DNA of 64,000 nt from Bifidobacteriaceae bacterium (GCA_022651005.1 JALCQD010000002.1:124001-188000); one strand, 5' to 3'. Positions 8,245-19,006 are shown, counted from the stretch's first letter. A program made the numbers and translations. Notes: generated by a model from the sequence alone, not told the origin.

Positions 8245-9555
8245 ATGGCAGACAAGAAATATCGTTTCGAAACCCTTCAGCTTCATGTGGGTCAGGAACA
8301 GGCGGACCCGGCAACAGATTCCCGCGCCGTTCCGATTTACCAGACCACCAGCTACGTTTTCCATGACTTCGACCACGCCGAGGCACGCTTCGGCCTGAAG
8401 GATCCGGGCAACATCTACGGCCGCCTCACCAACTCCACCCAGGGTGTTTTCGAAGACCGCATTGCCGCTCTCGAGGGTGGCACAGCGGGCCTGGCCGTCG
8501 CCTCAGGCGCTGCCGCCGTCGACTACGCGGTGCGCAACATCACACAGAAAGGTGACCACATCGTCTCCTCCAAGAACGTGTACGGCGGAACCTTCAACCT
8601 CTTCGAGCACACTTTCCCCCGTGACGGCGTGACCACCACGTTCGTGGATCCCTCAGATCCCCAGAACTTCGAAGACGCGATTCAGGACAACACCAAGCTT
8701 GTTTACTTCGAGACCTTCGGAAACCCCAATGCTGATCTGCCCGACTTCGAGGCCATTAGTGAGATTGCCCATCGTCATCACATCCCGGTGATCGTTGACA
8801 ATACCTTCGCCACTCCCTATCTCTTCCGCCCGCTTGAGCACGGCGCAGATATCGTGGTGGAATCGGCCACCAAGTTCATCGGTGGTCACGGCACCACACT
8901 CGGTGGCGTCATCGTTGAGGGTGGCAAGTTCAACTGGGCCGAGGTTCCGGGGAAGTTCCCGACCTTGACGGAGGCCGATCCCAGCTATCACGGTCTGAAC
9001 TTCTACGAGGCTCTGGGCAGCGCCGCATTCGTGACCCGCGTGCGTGCCATCGTCCTGCGCGACACCGGCGCAACGCTGTCTCCCTTCTCTGCATTCCTGC
9101 TTCTGCAGGGAACGGAAACCCTCAGCCTGCGTGTCGAGCGCCACGTCGAGAATGCTCTGAAGGTTGTGGACTACCTTCAGACAGTTCCCGAGGTTGAGTC
9201 GGTGAGCCACCCCTCCATCGAAGGCCGCAAGGACCACGAGCTGTACAAGAAGTACTTCCCGAACGGCGCAGGCTCCATCTTCACCTTCGAGATCAAGGGT
9301 GGAAAGGACGCCGCCCGCGTCTTCATCAACAATCTGCACCTCTTCTCGCTGCTCGCCAACGTGGCGGACGTCAAGTCCTTGGTGATCCACCCCGCCTCCA
9401 CGACGCACTCGCAGGAGACGAAGGAAGAACTTGAGGATCAGGGCATTCACGAGGGCACCATTCGCCTCTCCATCGGCACGGAGAACATCGAGGACATCCT
9501 CGACGATCTCAAGGGCGGCTTCGAGGCGTTGCGTGAATCAGGTCTCGCCAAGTAA
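8245..9555 (+). CDS. metY: O-acetylhomoserine sulfhydrylase (aminocarboxypropyltransferase)
   Basis: MetY makes homocysteine (or methionine with methanethiol) from O-acetylhomoserine and sulfide, with PLP as cofactor. The 436-residue protein is a Cys/Met-metabolism PLP enzyme. Visible are the YQTTSYVF N-terminal motif, ALEGGTAGLAVASGAAA, VSSKNVYGGTFNLF, the substrate/PLP loop ETFGNPNADLPD, the PLP-phosphate/aspartate segment VIVDNTFATPYL, and the Schiff-base Lys in VVESATKFIGGHGTTLGG. The length of about 435 residues and the long insertion after GGVIVEGG are typical of MetY rather than MetB or MetC. A strong AAAAGGAG lies 7 nt before the ATG. Monocistronic, with a strong terminator. Confidence 0.95.
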   Translation: MADKKYRFETLQLHVGQEQADPATDSRAVPIYQTTSYVFHDFDHAEARFGLKDPGNIYGRLTNSTQGVFEDRIAALEGGTAGLAVASGAAAVDYAVRNITQKGDHIVSSKNVYGGTFNLFEHTFPRDGVTTTFVDPSDPQNFEDAIQDNTKLVYFETFGNPNADLPDFEAISEIAHRHHIPVIVDNTFATPYLFRPLEHGADIVVESATKFIGGHGTTLGGVIVEGGKFNWAEVPGKFPTLTEADPSYHGLNFYEALGSAAFVTRVRAIVLRDTGATLSPFSAFLLLQGTETLSLRVERHVENALKVVDYLQTVPEVESVSHPSIEGRKDHELYKKYFPNGAGSIFTFEIKGGKDAARVFINNLHLFSLLANVADVKSLVIHPASTTHSQETKEELEDQGIHEGTIRLSIGTENIEDILDDLKGGFEALRESGLAK

Positions 9556-9603
9556 AAGTAAGAGAATGTAAGGAAATCGAGAAGTCGCGAACTGCGACAA
9601 TTG

Positions 9604-9636
9604 GCCGCTTCATCCCAACGGATGAGGCGGCTTTTT
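9604..9636 (+). terminator. Rho-independent terminator after metY
   Basis: A 12-bp stem, GCCGCTTCATCC pairing with GGATGAGGCGGC around a CAAC loop, is followed by five T residues. It starts 48 nt after the metY stop. Confidence 0.93.
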
Positions 9637-9762
9637 CGTGCTGGTGCAACCCCACACTTTTGGCTGATACCTCTGAGCTGAACTCTTCAATAGATTTAAC
9701 CCCAGATGCCGTTCGCACGGCATGGCGTTATTTCGTTAAGACCATTGAGAGGACCTATCACC

Positions 9763-10617
<855 letters not shown>

Positions 10618-10621
10618 TTCC

Positions 10622-13306
10622 ATGTTCTCTATTACTCTCAAGATGATGCGCAAGAATCTGCGCATGCTCATACCTGCGGGCATCGCCGTCCTCATCGGAA
10701 CGGCGTTCGTGGCCGCAACATTCCTTTTCGGCAATGCGCTGAACGCGTCACTCGCCAAAAACGCAACCGCCGGGTACGGTGGCGCGAATTACGTTGTGGG
10801 GGCGTCCGCTTCCGATGACAATTCCGAAGCGAGTTACACCACGCTGAAGGACCTCAACCTCGCTTCTCTGCGCGGCGTCGACGGTGTGGAGGGGGTTCGC
10901 CCCGACGTGGCGACTCAGGTATCGGTAAGTGCGGCGGATGCTCACAGCTCCGCAGCTGCTCCATCTGATAGTTCCGTCACCGTTGCCCTACCCATGGCAA
11001 ATGACGCCGATCTCATGCCATTGCATCTCTCTCAGGGCGCGTGGCCGGCAGCCAGTGGCCAAATTGCCATCACGCAAGAGATGGCGACACGTCTCAAGGT
11101 CAGCGTGGGCGACTCTGTGTCGGCGGTCATTCCTGACGGTGTCTACGGAGAGGATGCGGGCAGCTTGGCGGGCACCGCACTTCCCACGCAGACTGCAAAA
11201 GTGGTGGGTCTCACCACGGATCCCGACGGCGCGTACAGTTACGCGGCCGGCGCCTCGGTGATGGCGGAAGATGACTTCTTCGCCATTCAGGGCCTCACGA
11301 ACCACATGGATCAAGTGAGCGTATCAAGCGTATATCTGAAGGTTGCCACACAGAACCGTTCCCAAGAGCAGATTGATGCCACGCTTTCCGGCGTCAAGAA
11401 GGCGCTTCCCTCGGGATTCGATGTAATATCGCGCCAGAAAGCTGCCGACAAGGCCATTGAGCAAATCGGCAACGGCCAGAACATCATCGTGACATTCTTG
11501 CTGGTCTTTGGTGTCATTGCACTGTTAGTGGCGGCCCTTGTTATTGCCAACACCTTCCAGGTGCTCGTGGCACAGCGGCGTCGTACGCTCGCACTCCTGC
11601 GCACCATCGGCGCTAAAAAGGGACAGCTCTACCGTTCCGTACTGTTCGAAGCGAGTCTTCTGGGTGCGGTGGCCTCTGCGCTGGGTATCGTTCTGGCGAT
11701 TGCGCTCATGCAGATTCTCTCTGCCCTTCACGTCAAGGGTCTCACTGGAAGTGACTTCCAGGTGAGTCTCGACTGGCGCGTCATTGTGGTGCCTCTGGTG
11801 TTCGGCATTGGCATGACGATTCTGGCGTCGCTCGGTTCGGCGCGCATGGCCACTTCCGTGACGCCGCTCGAGGCACTGCGCCCAGTGGAGCTGACGCACA
11901 ACAAGAAGGCGGGCGTGATGCGTGGGCTGCTGTCCCTGGTGGGCATCGTGGGTGGTGGTGCGCTCGCCGTTCTTGCCGTCATCGACACGGGTTCGCTCAC
12001 TCCCAGCGTTGGTGCGCAGGGCGATTTCATGGTGGGCCTCGCCATGGCGGTGGGTGGTGGTGCGCTCATGTTCCTTGGTCTCATTTTGTCGGCCGTATGG
12101 TGGATGCCTGTTCTCATGCGGGGAGCGGGGGCGATCGCTTCGGCGGCCGGTCCTGCTAGCAAAATTGCCGCTGCGAACGTGCAGAAGAATCCGCGTCGCG
12201 TCGCTGCAACGGGCGTGGCGTTGTTGATTGGCGTCACCCTTGTCACGGCCATTAGCACGGGCGCCGCCTCCGCCAAGCAGACGCTGGCCGACACGATGTC
12301 TCACAATTATGCGGTAGACGTTCAGATAACGGACGGAAATTTGGATTCTGCTGCTCTCTCGGCTGTGAAAAAGGTGTCGGGAGTGAAGGCGGCGGGATTG
12401 CTTCCCTTCACGGATGGAAGTGTCTCGGCGCATCCCGCGGAGGCCTCTTCCGCAAAGGCAAAAGCGAAAACTCTGAGCGTGGGAGTCGTCGGTATCACGG
12501 CCTCCCAGCGTCGTGACCTTGTGCGCGCCGATGTGTCCACGCAATCTACGGCTGGCGTTGTTGTTATGAACAAAACGCTCTATAGCGGTAAGAACAACCC
12601 GTATAAAGACGGCAGTACCGTGCGCATTCACCTTGATGCCACGAAGACCGCGCCTGCGAAGGACGTGGAGCTGAGCGTCGCACTGCGCGATTTTGTGCCC
12701 ATGACCGGCTCGCAGATCACCGCGCTTGTGGAGCCCAATGTGTTGGAATCGCGTGGTGTTCCCTCCATCATCTGGATGACCGTAGGCGATTCCGCCTCGC
12801 CCATTCAACTCATGAGCGACGTGCAGGACGCCGTATCCAAGTATCCGGGCGCCAGCGTTACCGGTCCTTTTGCCGAGCGTCAGATGTGGGAGAGTTCCAT
12901 CAACGTCGTGATGGCAACGCTTATCGGATTGCTTGCGGTGTCGGTGATCATCGCGCTCATCGGCGTGGCCAATACGCTTTCTCTGTCGGTGATCGAGCGC
13001 ACGCGCGAGTCCGCAACATTGCGCGCCATTGGCATGACCAAGCGTCAGCTGCGCACGTCGCTGGGTGTTGAGGCGCTTATCATCGCTGTGGTCTCAGGTA
13101 TAGCGGGACTTGTGCTCGGTGTGGGATTTGGCTGGCTTGGATCCACCGTGATCCTGTCGACCATTGGAACCGTGAGCTTCCAAGTAGATTGGGTGATGTG
13201 TGCCGTGGTTCTTGGCATCGCCATCGTGGCGGCACTGGTTTCCAGCATCGCACCTGCACGGCGCGCAGTGAAGACTGCGCCAGTGGTCGCGCTCGCTGAG
13301 GCATAG
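10622..13306 (+). CDS. ABC transporter permease, FtsX/MacB family
   Basis: The 894-residue permease has two FtsX units. An N-terminal TM helix (residues about 15-40) is followed by a large extracytoplasmic domain of about 230 residues, then three TM helices ending in the first FtsX domain (VTFLLVFGVIALLVAALVIANTFQVL, then the coupling segment QRRRTLALLRTIGAKKGQLYRSVLFEA). The middle TM pair is around residues 435-520. A second extracytoplasmic domain and a final FtsX domain follow (LSVIERTRESATLRAIGMTKRQLRTSLGVEALII). The two repeats and about 10 TM helices are typical of large actinobacterial MacB-like permeases. The start at 10622 is 4 nt after the ATPase stop. The adjacent convergent two-component system may regulate it (inference). 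Confidence 0.9.
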   Translation: MFSITLKMMRKNLRMLIPAGIAVLIGTAFVAATFLFGNALNASLAKNATAGYGGANYVVGASASDDNSEASYTTLKDLNLASLRGVDGVEGVRPDVATQVSVSAADAHSSAAAPSDSSVTVALPMANDADLMPLHLSQGAWPAASGQIAITQEMATRLKVSVGDSVSAVIPDGVYGEDAGSLAGTALPTQTAKVVGLTTDPDGAYSYAAGASVMAEDDFFAIQGLTNHMDQVSVSSVYLKVATQNRSQEQIDATLSGVKKALPSGFDVISRQKAADKAIEQIGNGQNIIVTFLLVFGVIALLVAALVIANTFQVLVAQRRRTLALLRTIGAKKGQLYRSVLFEASLLGAVASALGIVLAIALMQILSALHVKGLTGSDFQVSLDWRVIVVPLVFGIGMTILASLGSARMATSVTPLEALRPVELTHNKKAGVMRGLLSLVGIVGGGALAVLAVIDTGSLTPSVGAQGDFMVGLAMAVGGGALMFLGLILSAVWWMPVLMRGAGAIASAAGPASKIAAANVQKNPRRVAATGVALLIGVTLVTAISTGAASAKQTLADTMSHNYAVDVQITDGNLDSAALSAVKKVSGVKAAGLLPFTDGSVSAHPAEASSAKAKAKTLSVGVVGITASQRRDLVRADVSTQSTAGVVVMNKTLYSGKNNPYKDGSTVRIHLDATKTAPAKDVELSVALRDFVPMTGSQITALVEPNVLESRGVPSIIWMTVGDSASPIQLMSDVQDAVSKYPGASVTGPFAERQMWESSINVVMATLIGLLAVSVIIALIGVANTLSLSVIERTRESATLRAIGMTKRQLRTSLGVEALIIAVVSGIAGLVLGVGFGWLGSTVILSTIGTVSFQVDWVMCAVVLGIAIVAALVSSIAPARRAVKTAPVVALAEA

Positions 13307-13365
13307 AGCCGGGTGAGACAAGAAGAATAGCGAACGGGGTTCGTTGGGTGGGTTCAGGTGCGAAC

Positions 13366-14178
13366 CTAACTGACGAGCCCCGTTTCGTATGCAAAGACGA
13401 CGGCCTGCACGCGGTCGCGCGCGTTGATCTTTGCCAACAGATGCGCCACATGTGTCTTGACTGTGGGCAGACTGACAAAGAGTTTGTCGGCAATTTCCTG
13501 GTTCGACAGGCCATGGGCTATTTCGATGAGGACTTCCAGCTCGCGCTCTGTGAGGGAGTTGAGCTCGGGGCTGTCACTTGTTTGCTCCTTGGCGGCCTGG
13601 GCAACAGAGGTGTTCTCGGCGTTGCCGGTTGCAGAATTCGTGGCGAGCGAGGGAGCTGTCATGCCTGCGGCACTTCCCTGATTCATGCCGTCTGCGTCGG
13701 GTACTGCGGCGTCTGGGACGATGAGTTTTTCAATGAGACGCTTCGTGGCAGAGGGGGCGATGATGGCGTTGCCTTGGAAAACCGTGCGAATCGAGGACAG
13801 CATGTCTTCGGGGCTTGTGTCCTTGAGCAGGAACCCGGAGGCGCCCGCACGAATGGCGGACATGACGTATTCGTCCAAGTCAAAAGTGGTGAGGATGATG
13901 ACGCGAGTGTCTGTACCGTCATCAGTGATCTTCTCGGTGGCCGAAATGCCGTCCTCAATGGGCATGCGAACATCCATGAGCACAATATCGGGCTTGAGCT
14001 GGCGCACCATGCTCACTGCCACTTTGCCGTCCGCGGCCTCGCCTACCACCTGCATGTCTGGCTGCGAGTTGATGACCATGGCGAAGCCCGCTCGAATGAG
14101 ACTTTGATCGTCGGCGATGAGGACGCTGATGACGTGCGCGCCCTGTGGATCTGCTGGCTGTGTTTCTGCGTTCGTCAT
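13366..14178 (-). CDS. NarL/LuxR-family DNA-binding response regulator
   Basis: This 270-residue response regulator is paired with the histidine kinase encoded 20 nt upstream. The receiver domain has the acidic pocket DD near residue 23, the phospho-acceptor Asp69 in DIVLMDVRMP, and the conserved Lys in GFLLKDTSPEDML. The C-terminal LuxR helix-turn-helix reads LTERELEVLIEIAHGLSNQEIADKLF and PTVKTHVAHLLAKIN. The linker between the domains is unusually long (about 60-70 residues, Ala/Ser/Thr-rich). The open frame continues into the kinase region as far as 15138, but the Met at 14178 begins the receiver domain. It probably controls envelope or transport genes, perhaps the neighbouring ABC exporter. 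Confidence 0.93.
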   Translation of the reverse strand: MTNAETQPADPQGAHVISVLIADDQSLIRAGFAMVINSQPDMQVVGEAADGKVAVSMVRQLKPDIVLMDVRMPIEDGISATEKITDDGTDTRVIILTTFDLDEYVMSAIRAGASGFLLKDTSPEDMLSSIRTVFQGNAIIAPSATKRLIEKLIVPDAAVPDADGMNQGSAAGMTAPSLATNSATGNAENTSVAQAAKEQTSDSPELNSLTERELEVLIEIAHGLSNQEIADKLFVSLPTVKTHVAHLLAKINARDRVQAVVFAYETGLVS

Positions 14179-14198
14179 GATCTCTGTGTGTCGCTTCC

Positions 14199-16592
14199 TT
14201 ATGAGTGCGCCGTATCTGATGCCATGATAGGGCGAAGCTGCGGACGGGCGGCGACCGATGCCGTCTCGTTTTGACGCAGAATGCCCAGTAGTTCGCGCAT
14301 TTGGGCGAGTGCCTGCCGCCCCGTCTCGCCGATGGTAGAGAACGCCGTTTGGATGATGGCGGGGTCGTCGATTGTTTCGAGTTGTGGAATCCAGGAATTC
14401 GCTGAATCCAAGACCGTTCCCAGCGTCTGTGTCACCTCGTGTTGAATCTGTTCCGAGATGCGGGCGCGCTCGAGGTTTGCTGCCAACGCCGCCTGCCTGT
14501 CTCGCTGGTGCAGCAATGCCTCCTCGCGTGAGCGCAGGAGGACGATGTCGGCTCCGCGGGCACGCTTCCACAGCGCAAAGAAGATGGTGCCGAGCACAAC
14601 AGAGGTGATGAGCACTGCCGCTCCTGTGCAGATGAATGCCATTTGCTGAGTGGTATATCGCGCAACACCCTCTTCTTCCAGTTGGGCGACGGAAAGGGTG
14701 ACGCGATTGGTGTTGCTTATATTCATGCTTTGCCACACAACGGTGACGGCAAGGCCAATGATGCACGCCGACGCCGGATACACCCAACGGCGGGCAGATT
14801 TCGGACCGTACACCATCACCGAATACAGTGCGAAGAGCGCGATGATGACACCGTCGACGGGAAGCGCGGGGCCGTTGTCCGCTGAGATTGCCCCTGACGT
14901 CGTGGCGCCCGCGAGCATCGCAAGGATGAGGATGCCGGCAATGGTGGCGGCACTCAGTTGGGGGCGCGTGCGCCGCATCGCAAGAGGGAGAGCGAAGGCG
15001 ATGGAGAAGATGATGTGGAAAGCTACGGTGGGTCCGGTGGCCCCGGCGCTCCCGTAGAACCATTCGTTGAGGGCGAGGAACAATGCGAGCAGAGTCGCTC
15101 CTGCCAAATCGACGACGGCGAAATGTGACTGCGTCCACGTGGAGACGCGTTCGATGGCGTTTGTGTCTTCGGATGCGGCGGAGGCACGGTTCCTGTTCCT
15201 GCCTTGGTGCTCTTGTGATGTCACAACAGGGGTCAGCGGAATGGTGGCGGTGAGTGAGAAACCGTGATCTGCCGTGCTTTCTACCCCGCCGTCAGCGGCA
15301 TCACCTAGCGTTCCCGCATGCAGGGTTCCACCCTGCGCGGTGATGCGCTCATTCATGCCGATGAGACCGTATCCAGGATGGTGTCCGTCTGCTGCGGCGC
15401 GAGCCCCCTGGCCGTCGTCGGTCACGCTGAGTGACACGGCGGTAGGGGACCATCGTTCGACGATGTCAACGTGAACCTTAGTCGACCCTACTGCCGCGTA
15501 TTTGCGGACATTGCTGAGGGCCTCCTGGACCACGTGGAACAGTGCAGCGCTGATCTCTGAGGTGAGGGCCGTATGCTGAACCTTTCCGTGGACGCTGCGC
15601 TCGATGACAATGCGTGCGCCACTCGCCGTCTGAGCCTGATGAATGAGAGCATCGATCGAGCCGTATTCGACGGTGAGATCAGGCCTTGCACGCCGTGCGA
15701 GGGTATTTTTCTCGTCGTCCTCTCCCAGTGTTCCCAGCAAGCCGTTCATGCTAGTGAGTGCATGATTGGCTTCGTCTCTGATGGTGAGCATGGTGCCTGC
15801 AGCAATACTGGGATTTGCCACACCGGCGTATCGTCCGCCGTCAGCCTGAACGATAATGATCGACAGCGTGTGAGCCACGAGATCATGCATGTCTCGGGCG
15901 ATGCGAGATCTTTCCGCGAGCGTGGCGAGATGTGCTTCTTCCTTCTGGCTCTCCTCGAGTGCGCGATTGCGTTCGCGCATGAGATGAAGTTGGTCGAAGC
16001 GCGCGCGTCGCCAATATCCCATGGCGATGGCGCTGAGAAGCAGTGTTTCGATGGCGATGAAAATGACGATGATATCGCTGGCATATGAGGAGGCGGGAAG
16101 GGTTCCATTTGCCGTACTGTTTTGCGCAAAAAGCGGTTGGTGATGTTGCGCTACCGCATTGAGAATCGATACGAGGGCGCCCATCCCCAGCGCAATGACG
16201 ATGTAGCGGCGCGTACGCAGACGGGAGCCATACACAATTGCGGAATACAGCATGATAACGGCAACGAAATCGGCGAGAATCACCACTGGCCCGGCAAGAA
16301 TCTGGAGTATAGCGAGCAGAATGAAGGTGATGGCTCCCGAATCGGCATGGGTGCGGCGCACGGAGAGGGGAACGATGTAGATGAGTGACCACACGATGGC
16401 CGAGTTCGTCGATTGAGGAAGAAGAAGTGACTGCGGTGTTGTCTCCGCTTGCAGCAGCGTGAAAAATCCTATGAAAAGTGCGGCCTTGAGGATGTCAAGA
16501 ACCTGACGGTGTCGTTCGGACCACCGCGCCATGCGCGTAATATGCGGCGCCCGTGGAGCAGGCTTTGCGGAAATGGGGGTGGAAGACGGCAC
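14199..16592 (-). CDS. Tandem (double-module) sensor histidine kinase, C-terminal module degenerate
   Basis: This 797-residue protein contains two sensor-kinase modules. Module 1 (1-455) has about five TM helices (residues 33-195), a HisKA_3 dimerisation helix with H-box RIARDMHDLVAHTL (His236), the N-box EALSNVRKYA near 357-366, the G1 box DDGQG (392-396) and G2 GYGLIGM. It is a complete NarX/DesK-type kinase. Module 2 (485-797) repeats the layout, with TM helices between 490 and 675 and a second HisKA_3-like helix, RISEQIQHEVTQTLG (711-725). There the phospho-acceptor His position is Gln717 and the neighbouring Asp is His718. No ATPase domain follows; the protein ends after about 50 more residues. 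It is translated upstream of the response regulator in one operon. Module 2 may sense or regulate rather than phosphorylate. Confidence 0.92.
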   Translation of the reverse strand: MPSSTPISAKPAPRAPHITRMARWSERHRQVLDILKAALFIGFFTLLQAETTPQSLLLPQSTNSAIVWSLIYIVPLSVRRTHADSGAITFILLAILQILAGPVVILADFVAVIMLYSAIVYGSRLRTRRYIVIALGMGALVSILNAVAQHHQPLFAQNSTANGTLPASSYASDIIVIFIAIETLLLSAIAMGYWRRARFDQLHLMRERNRALEESQKEEAHLATLAERSRIARDMHDLVAHTLSIIIVQADGGRYAGVANPSIAAGTMLTIRDEANHALTSMNGLLGTLGEDDEKNTLARRARPDLTVEYGSIDALIHQAQTASGARIVIERSVHGKVQHTALTSEISAALFHVVQEALSNVRKYAAVGSTKVHVDIVERWSPTAVSLSVTDDGQGARAAADGHHPGYGLIGMNERITAQGGTLHAGTLGDAADGGVESTADHGFSLTATIPLTPVVTSQEHQGRNRNRASAASEDTNAIERVSTWTQSHFAVVDLAGATLLALFLALNEWFYGSAGATGPTVAFHIIFSIAFALPLAMRRTRPQLSAATIAGILILAMLAGATTSGAISADNGPALPVDGVIIALFALYSVMVYGPKSARRWVYPASACIIGLAVTVVWQSMNISNTNRVTLSVAQLEEEGVARYTTQQMAFICTGAAVLITSVVLGTIFFALWKRARGADIVLLRSREEALLHQRDRQAALAANLERARISEQIQHEVTQTLGTVLDSANSWIPQLETIDDPAIIQTAFSTIGETGRQALAQMRELLGILRQNETASVAARPQLRPIMASDTAHS

Positions 16593-16664
16593 ACCACAAG
16601 TCTATCGGGAGAGCGCACCCATGGATAATGCAACCTTTTGATGAATTCGAGAAGAAACCGACGT

Positions 16665-17303
16665 CTATTTCCTGAATAAGTTGAGCGTCTGGATCCCGTG
16701 GATCATGAGCCCCACGCCGATGCAGAGAATGATGAATCCCATCACGCGGGTGAGTGCGCCGATCCCGGTAGGGCCGAGCTTGTCGATGACAGGAGTGCCC
16801 CACCGCAGTAGAACGAAGATCATGGCGGCGATTGCCACAGTGGCAAGTAGTACGGCGGTGCGGTCAAGAATATCGGGATAGCGAGCGGCGAGGGCGATGA
16901 CCTCGCCAATCGCACCGGGTCCAGCTATGAGAGGTAGCGCCATGGGGGTGAAGGAAATATCGGGTTTGGTGAGTGCGTGCTCTTTTTCCGGTCCCGTGAG
17001 TTGTTCCTTCGGATTGAGCATTCCCATGGCTGAATGTGCCACAACGAATCCGCCGGCAATTTGAATGGAGGGAAGGCTAATGCCGAAGACCTCAAGGATG
17101 ATGGATCCGAGAATTGTGAAGCTCGCAAGGATGATGAAGACGTTAAGGGCCGTTTTGAAGGCCTGGCGACGTACGTATTTTGCGTCCAGCTGAGAGGTGA
17201 GGCCGGCAAAGCTCGCCATAGCGCCGATGGGGTTAACGATGGGCAAGAGAGCGAGGAAGGCGGCGATGCCCACTCCTGCGATGCTCATGAGGTCAGCGTT
17301 CAT
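16665..17303 (-). CDS. MarC family (UPF0056) integral membrane protein
   Basis: This 212-residue multi-pass membrane protein has the six-helix MarC fold. The motif LALLPIVNPIGAMASFAGLT is near the N-terminus, VVAHSAMGMLNP in the middle, and ALPLIAGPGAIGEVIALA at the start of the second half, the usual family signature. The function of the family is not established; a link to antibiotic resistance was proposed and later withdrawn. The frame is open to 17372, but the ATG at 17303 begins the first conserved helix. It is preceded by a TATGCT box 6 nt upstream with no Shine-Dalgarno sequence, suggesting a leaderless mRNA. It is divergent from sdaA. Confidence 0.88.
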   Translation of the reverse strand: MNADLMSIAGVGIAAFLALLPIVNPIGAMASFAGLTSQLDAKYVRRQAFKTALNVFIILASFTILGSIILEVFGISLPSIQIAGGFVVAHSAMGMLNPKEQLTGPEKEHALTKPDISFTPMALPLIAGPGAIGEVIALAARYPDILDRTAVLLATVAIAAMIFVLLRWGTPVIDKLGPTGIGALTRVMGFIILCIGVGLMIHGIQTLNLFRK

Positions 17304-17434
17304 GGAACAAGCATAATGGGAATTTTGTGTCTCACACCCGCCCGCTGACATACGCGTGTTGCATGCCAACACGGTAAGCTCGGCTGTGTTTCGTATGAAG
17401 GTGGCGGAAGCCAGGAAACGAACAGGAGAGATGA

Positions 17435-19006
17435 ATGCTTAGCGCGTTGGAATTGTTCAGCATCGGTATCGGACCATCGTCATCGCACACTGTGGGGCCA
17501 ATGCGTGCCGCTAAGGCGTTCGCTGACCAGCTGCAGGCGCGTCATCTCCTCGCTCAGACAGCACGTATCCACACGACCCTCTATGGTTCTCTGGCCTTGA
17601 CGGGGAAGGGGCACGGCACCGATCGCGCCGTTTTTGCAGGGCTCGAGGGCAACGATCCAGAGACCGCCGATCCCGACTACGTCACAACAGCGCTCGATGA
17701 CGCCAGCGAATCCGGCGTCATTCACGTGTGCGGTACGAAGGATCTTCCCTTTGAACGCGGCGACATTGAATTCAATCTTCGTAAGCCTCTGCCGCTGCAC
17801 CCCAACGGTATGCGATTCAAGGCCCTCGCCAAAGACGGCTCCATAGTGGCGGAACAGGAAATCTACTCCATCGGAGGCGGATTCATCGCCACGAAAGAGG
17901 AGCTCGAGGCAAAGCTCGCGGGGACCCGGAACGTGAAGGTGACGGAGGAGGAGCGCGGCGATTCTGCACACGAGAGTTCCGTGAGCAATAACGCGGCTGT
18001 GAGCGGGAAAAGGAGCGTTGCGCCTGATGGCACAATGCCGCCCACAGAGAAGGAAAGGAACGTTCCACCTGATGGTGGAACGTCGCCCGTGTATACCTTT
18101 AAAAATGCGGCGGAGCTCATGGCCCTGTGCGAGGCGCACAACAAAACCGTGGCCCAGATCATGTGGGATAACGAGGTGTCGCAGTCGAGTCCCGAAAAGG
18201 TGCGTGCCGGTCTCATGCGCGTGTGGGACACCATGCGCATGAGCGTCCGTCGTGGCTGCACTGCCGAGGAATCGCTGTTGCCGGGAGTGCTGCGAGTGCG
18301 TCGCCGTGCTCCGGGAATCTACCAGAAACTGCGCGGAGAGAATTCGGGAGTCTTCACGGACAGCGCAGAAGGACTCAAAACCGCCAAGAATCTCATTTCT
18401 TCCGAATCGCCGGCTTCTGAGTGGACGGCACTGTTCGCGCTCGCCGTCAATGAGGAGAACGCAAGCGGCGGCCGCATCGTCACTGCTCCTACGAACGGTG
18501 CGGCTGGCATCATCCCGGCTGTGCTGCACTATTACTGGAGTTTCATCGAGGGCGCAGATGAGCAGGGCGTCATCGACTTTCTCATGACAGCCGCCGCCGT
18601 TGGCTATCTTTTCAAGCGCAATGGCTCGATTTCCGGTGCGGAAGTTGGCTGTCAGGGAGAAGTGGGGTCGGCATGCTCCATGGCGGCAGCGGCAATGTGC
18701 GCCGTCTTGGGTGGCACTCCACGCCAGGTTGAGAACGCTGCGGAGATCGGCATTGAACACAATCTTGGCCTTACATGTGATCCGGTGGAGGGCCTCGTTC
18801 AGATTCCTTGCATCGAGCGCAACGCCATCGCTTCGAATACCGCCATTAATGCTGCTCGCGTCGCCATGCTGGGAGACGGACATCACATCGTCTCGCTCGA
18901 CCAGGCCATTCAGACCATGAAGCAGACCGGTGCTGACATGATGGCGAAGTACAAGGAGACCTCGCGCGGTGGCCTTGCCGTCACTGTTCGCGTCGTCGAG
19001 TGCTGA
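17435..19006 (+). CDS. sdaA: L-serine ammonia-lyase (single-chain, iron-sulfur type)
   Basis: The enzyme deaminates L-serine to pyruvate and ammonia using a [4Fe-4S] cluster. The 523-residue single chain has the beta domain (residues 1-165: [42 protein letters not shown]). The alpha domain follows (about 225-520: [86 protein letters not shown]), which supplies the cluster Cys residues. The linker (about 168-222) is longer than usual and contains two related Pro/Gly-rich segments ([12 protein letters not shown] and PPDGGTSP). The DNA there holds a perfect 10-bp inverted repeat (18060-18083). RBS AGGAGAG precedes the ATG. Confidence 0.95.
   Translation: MLSALELFSIGIGPSSSHTVGPMRAAKAFADQLQARHLLAQTARIHTTLYGSLALTGKGHGTDRAVFAGLEGNDPETADPDYVTTALDDASESGVIHVCGTKDLPFERGDIEFNLRKPLPLHPNGMRFKALAKDGSIVAEQEIYSIGGGFIATKEELEAKLAGTRNVKVTEEERGDSAHESSVSNNAAVSGKRSVAPDGTMPPTEKERNVPPDGGTSPVYTFKNAAELMALCEAHNKTVAQIMWDNEVSQSSPEKVRAGLMRVWDTMRMSVRRGCTAEESLLPGVLRVRRRAPGIYQKLRGENSGVFTDSAEGLKTAKNLISSESPASEWTALFALAVNEENASGGRIVTAPTNGAAGIIPAVLHYYWSFIEGADEQGVIDFLMTAAAVGYLFKRNGSISGAEVGCQGEVGSACSMAAAAMCAVLGGTPRQVENAAEIGIEHNLGLTCDPVEGLVQIPCIERNAIASNTAINAARVAMLGDGHHIVSLDQAIQTMKQTGADMMAKYKETSRGGLAVTVRVVEC
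18060..18083. repeat. Perfect inverted repeat inside the sdaA linker
   Basis: ACGTTCCACC (18060-18069) and GGTGGAACGT (18074-18083) form a perfect 10-bp stem with a TGAT loop. It lies in the codons joining the beta and alpha domains, where the protein tolerates extra residues. About 42 nt earlier is a related but imperfect segment, so the linker seems to have grown by duplication. Confidence 0.7.

Noticed and set aside
9706-9762. Longer start for the ABC ATPase gene.
   Set aside because: The ATG at 9763 has a good ribosome binding site and starts the family-like N-terminus; the extension is low-quality sequence.
9556-9762. Riboswitch or small RNA in the gap between metY and the ABC genes.
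   Set aside because: The only structure is a standard terminator; the rest shows no conserved RNA motif.
14179-15138. N-terminal extension of the response regulator into the kinase region.
   Set aside because: The frame is open but lies opposite no promoter and reads an Arg/His-rich sequence that is the kinase gene in another frame. The receiver domain begins at 14178.
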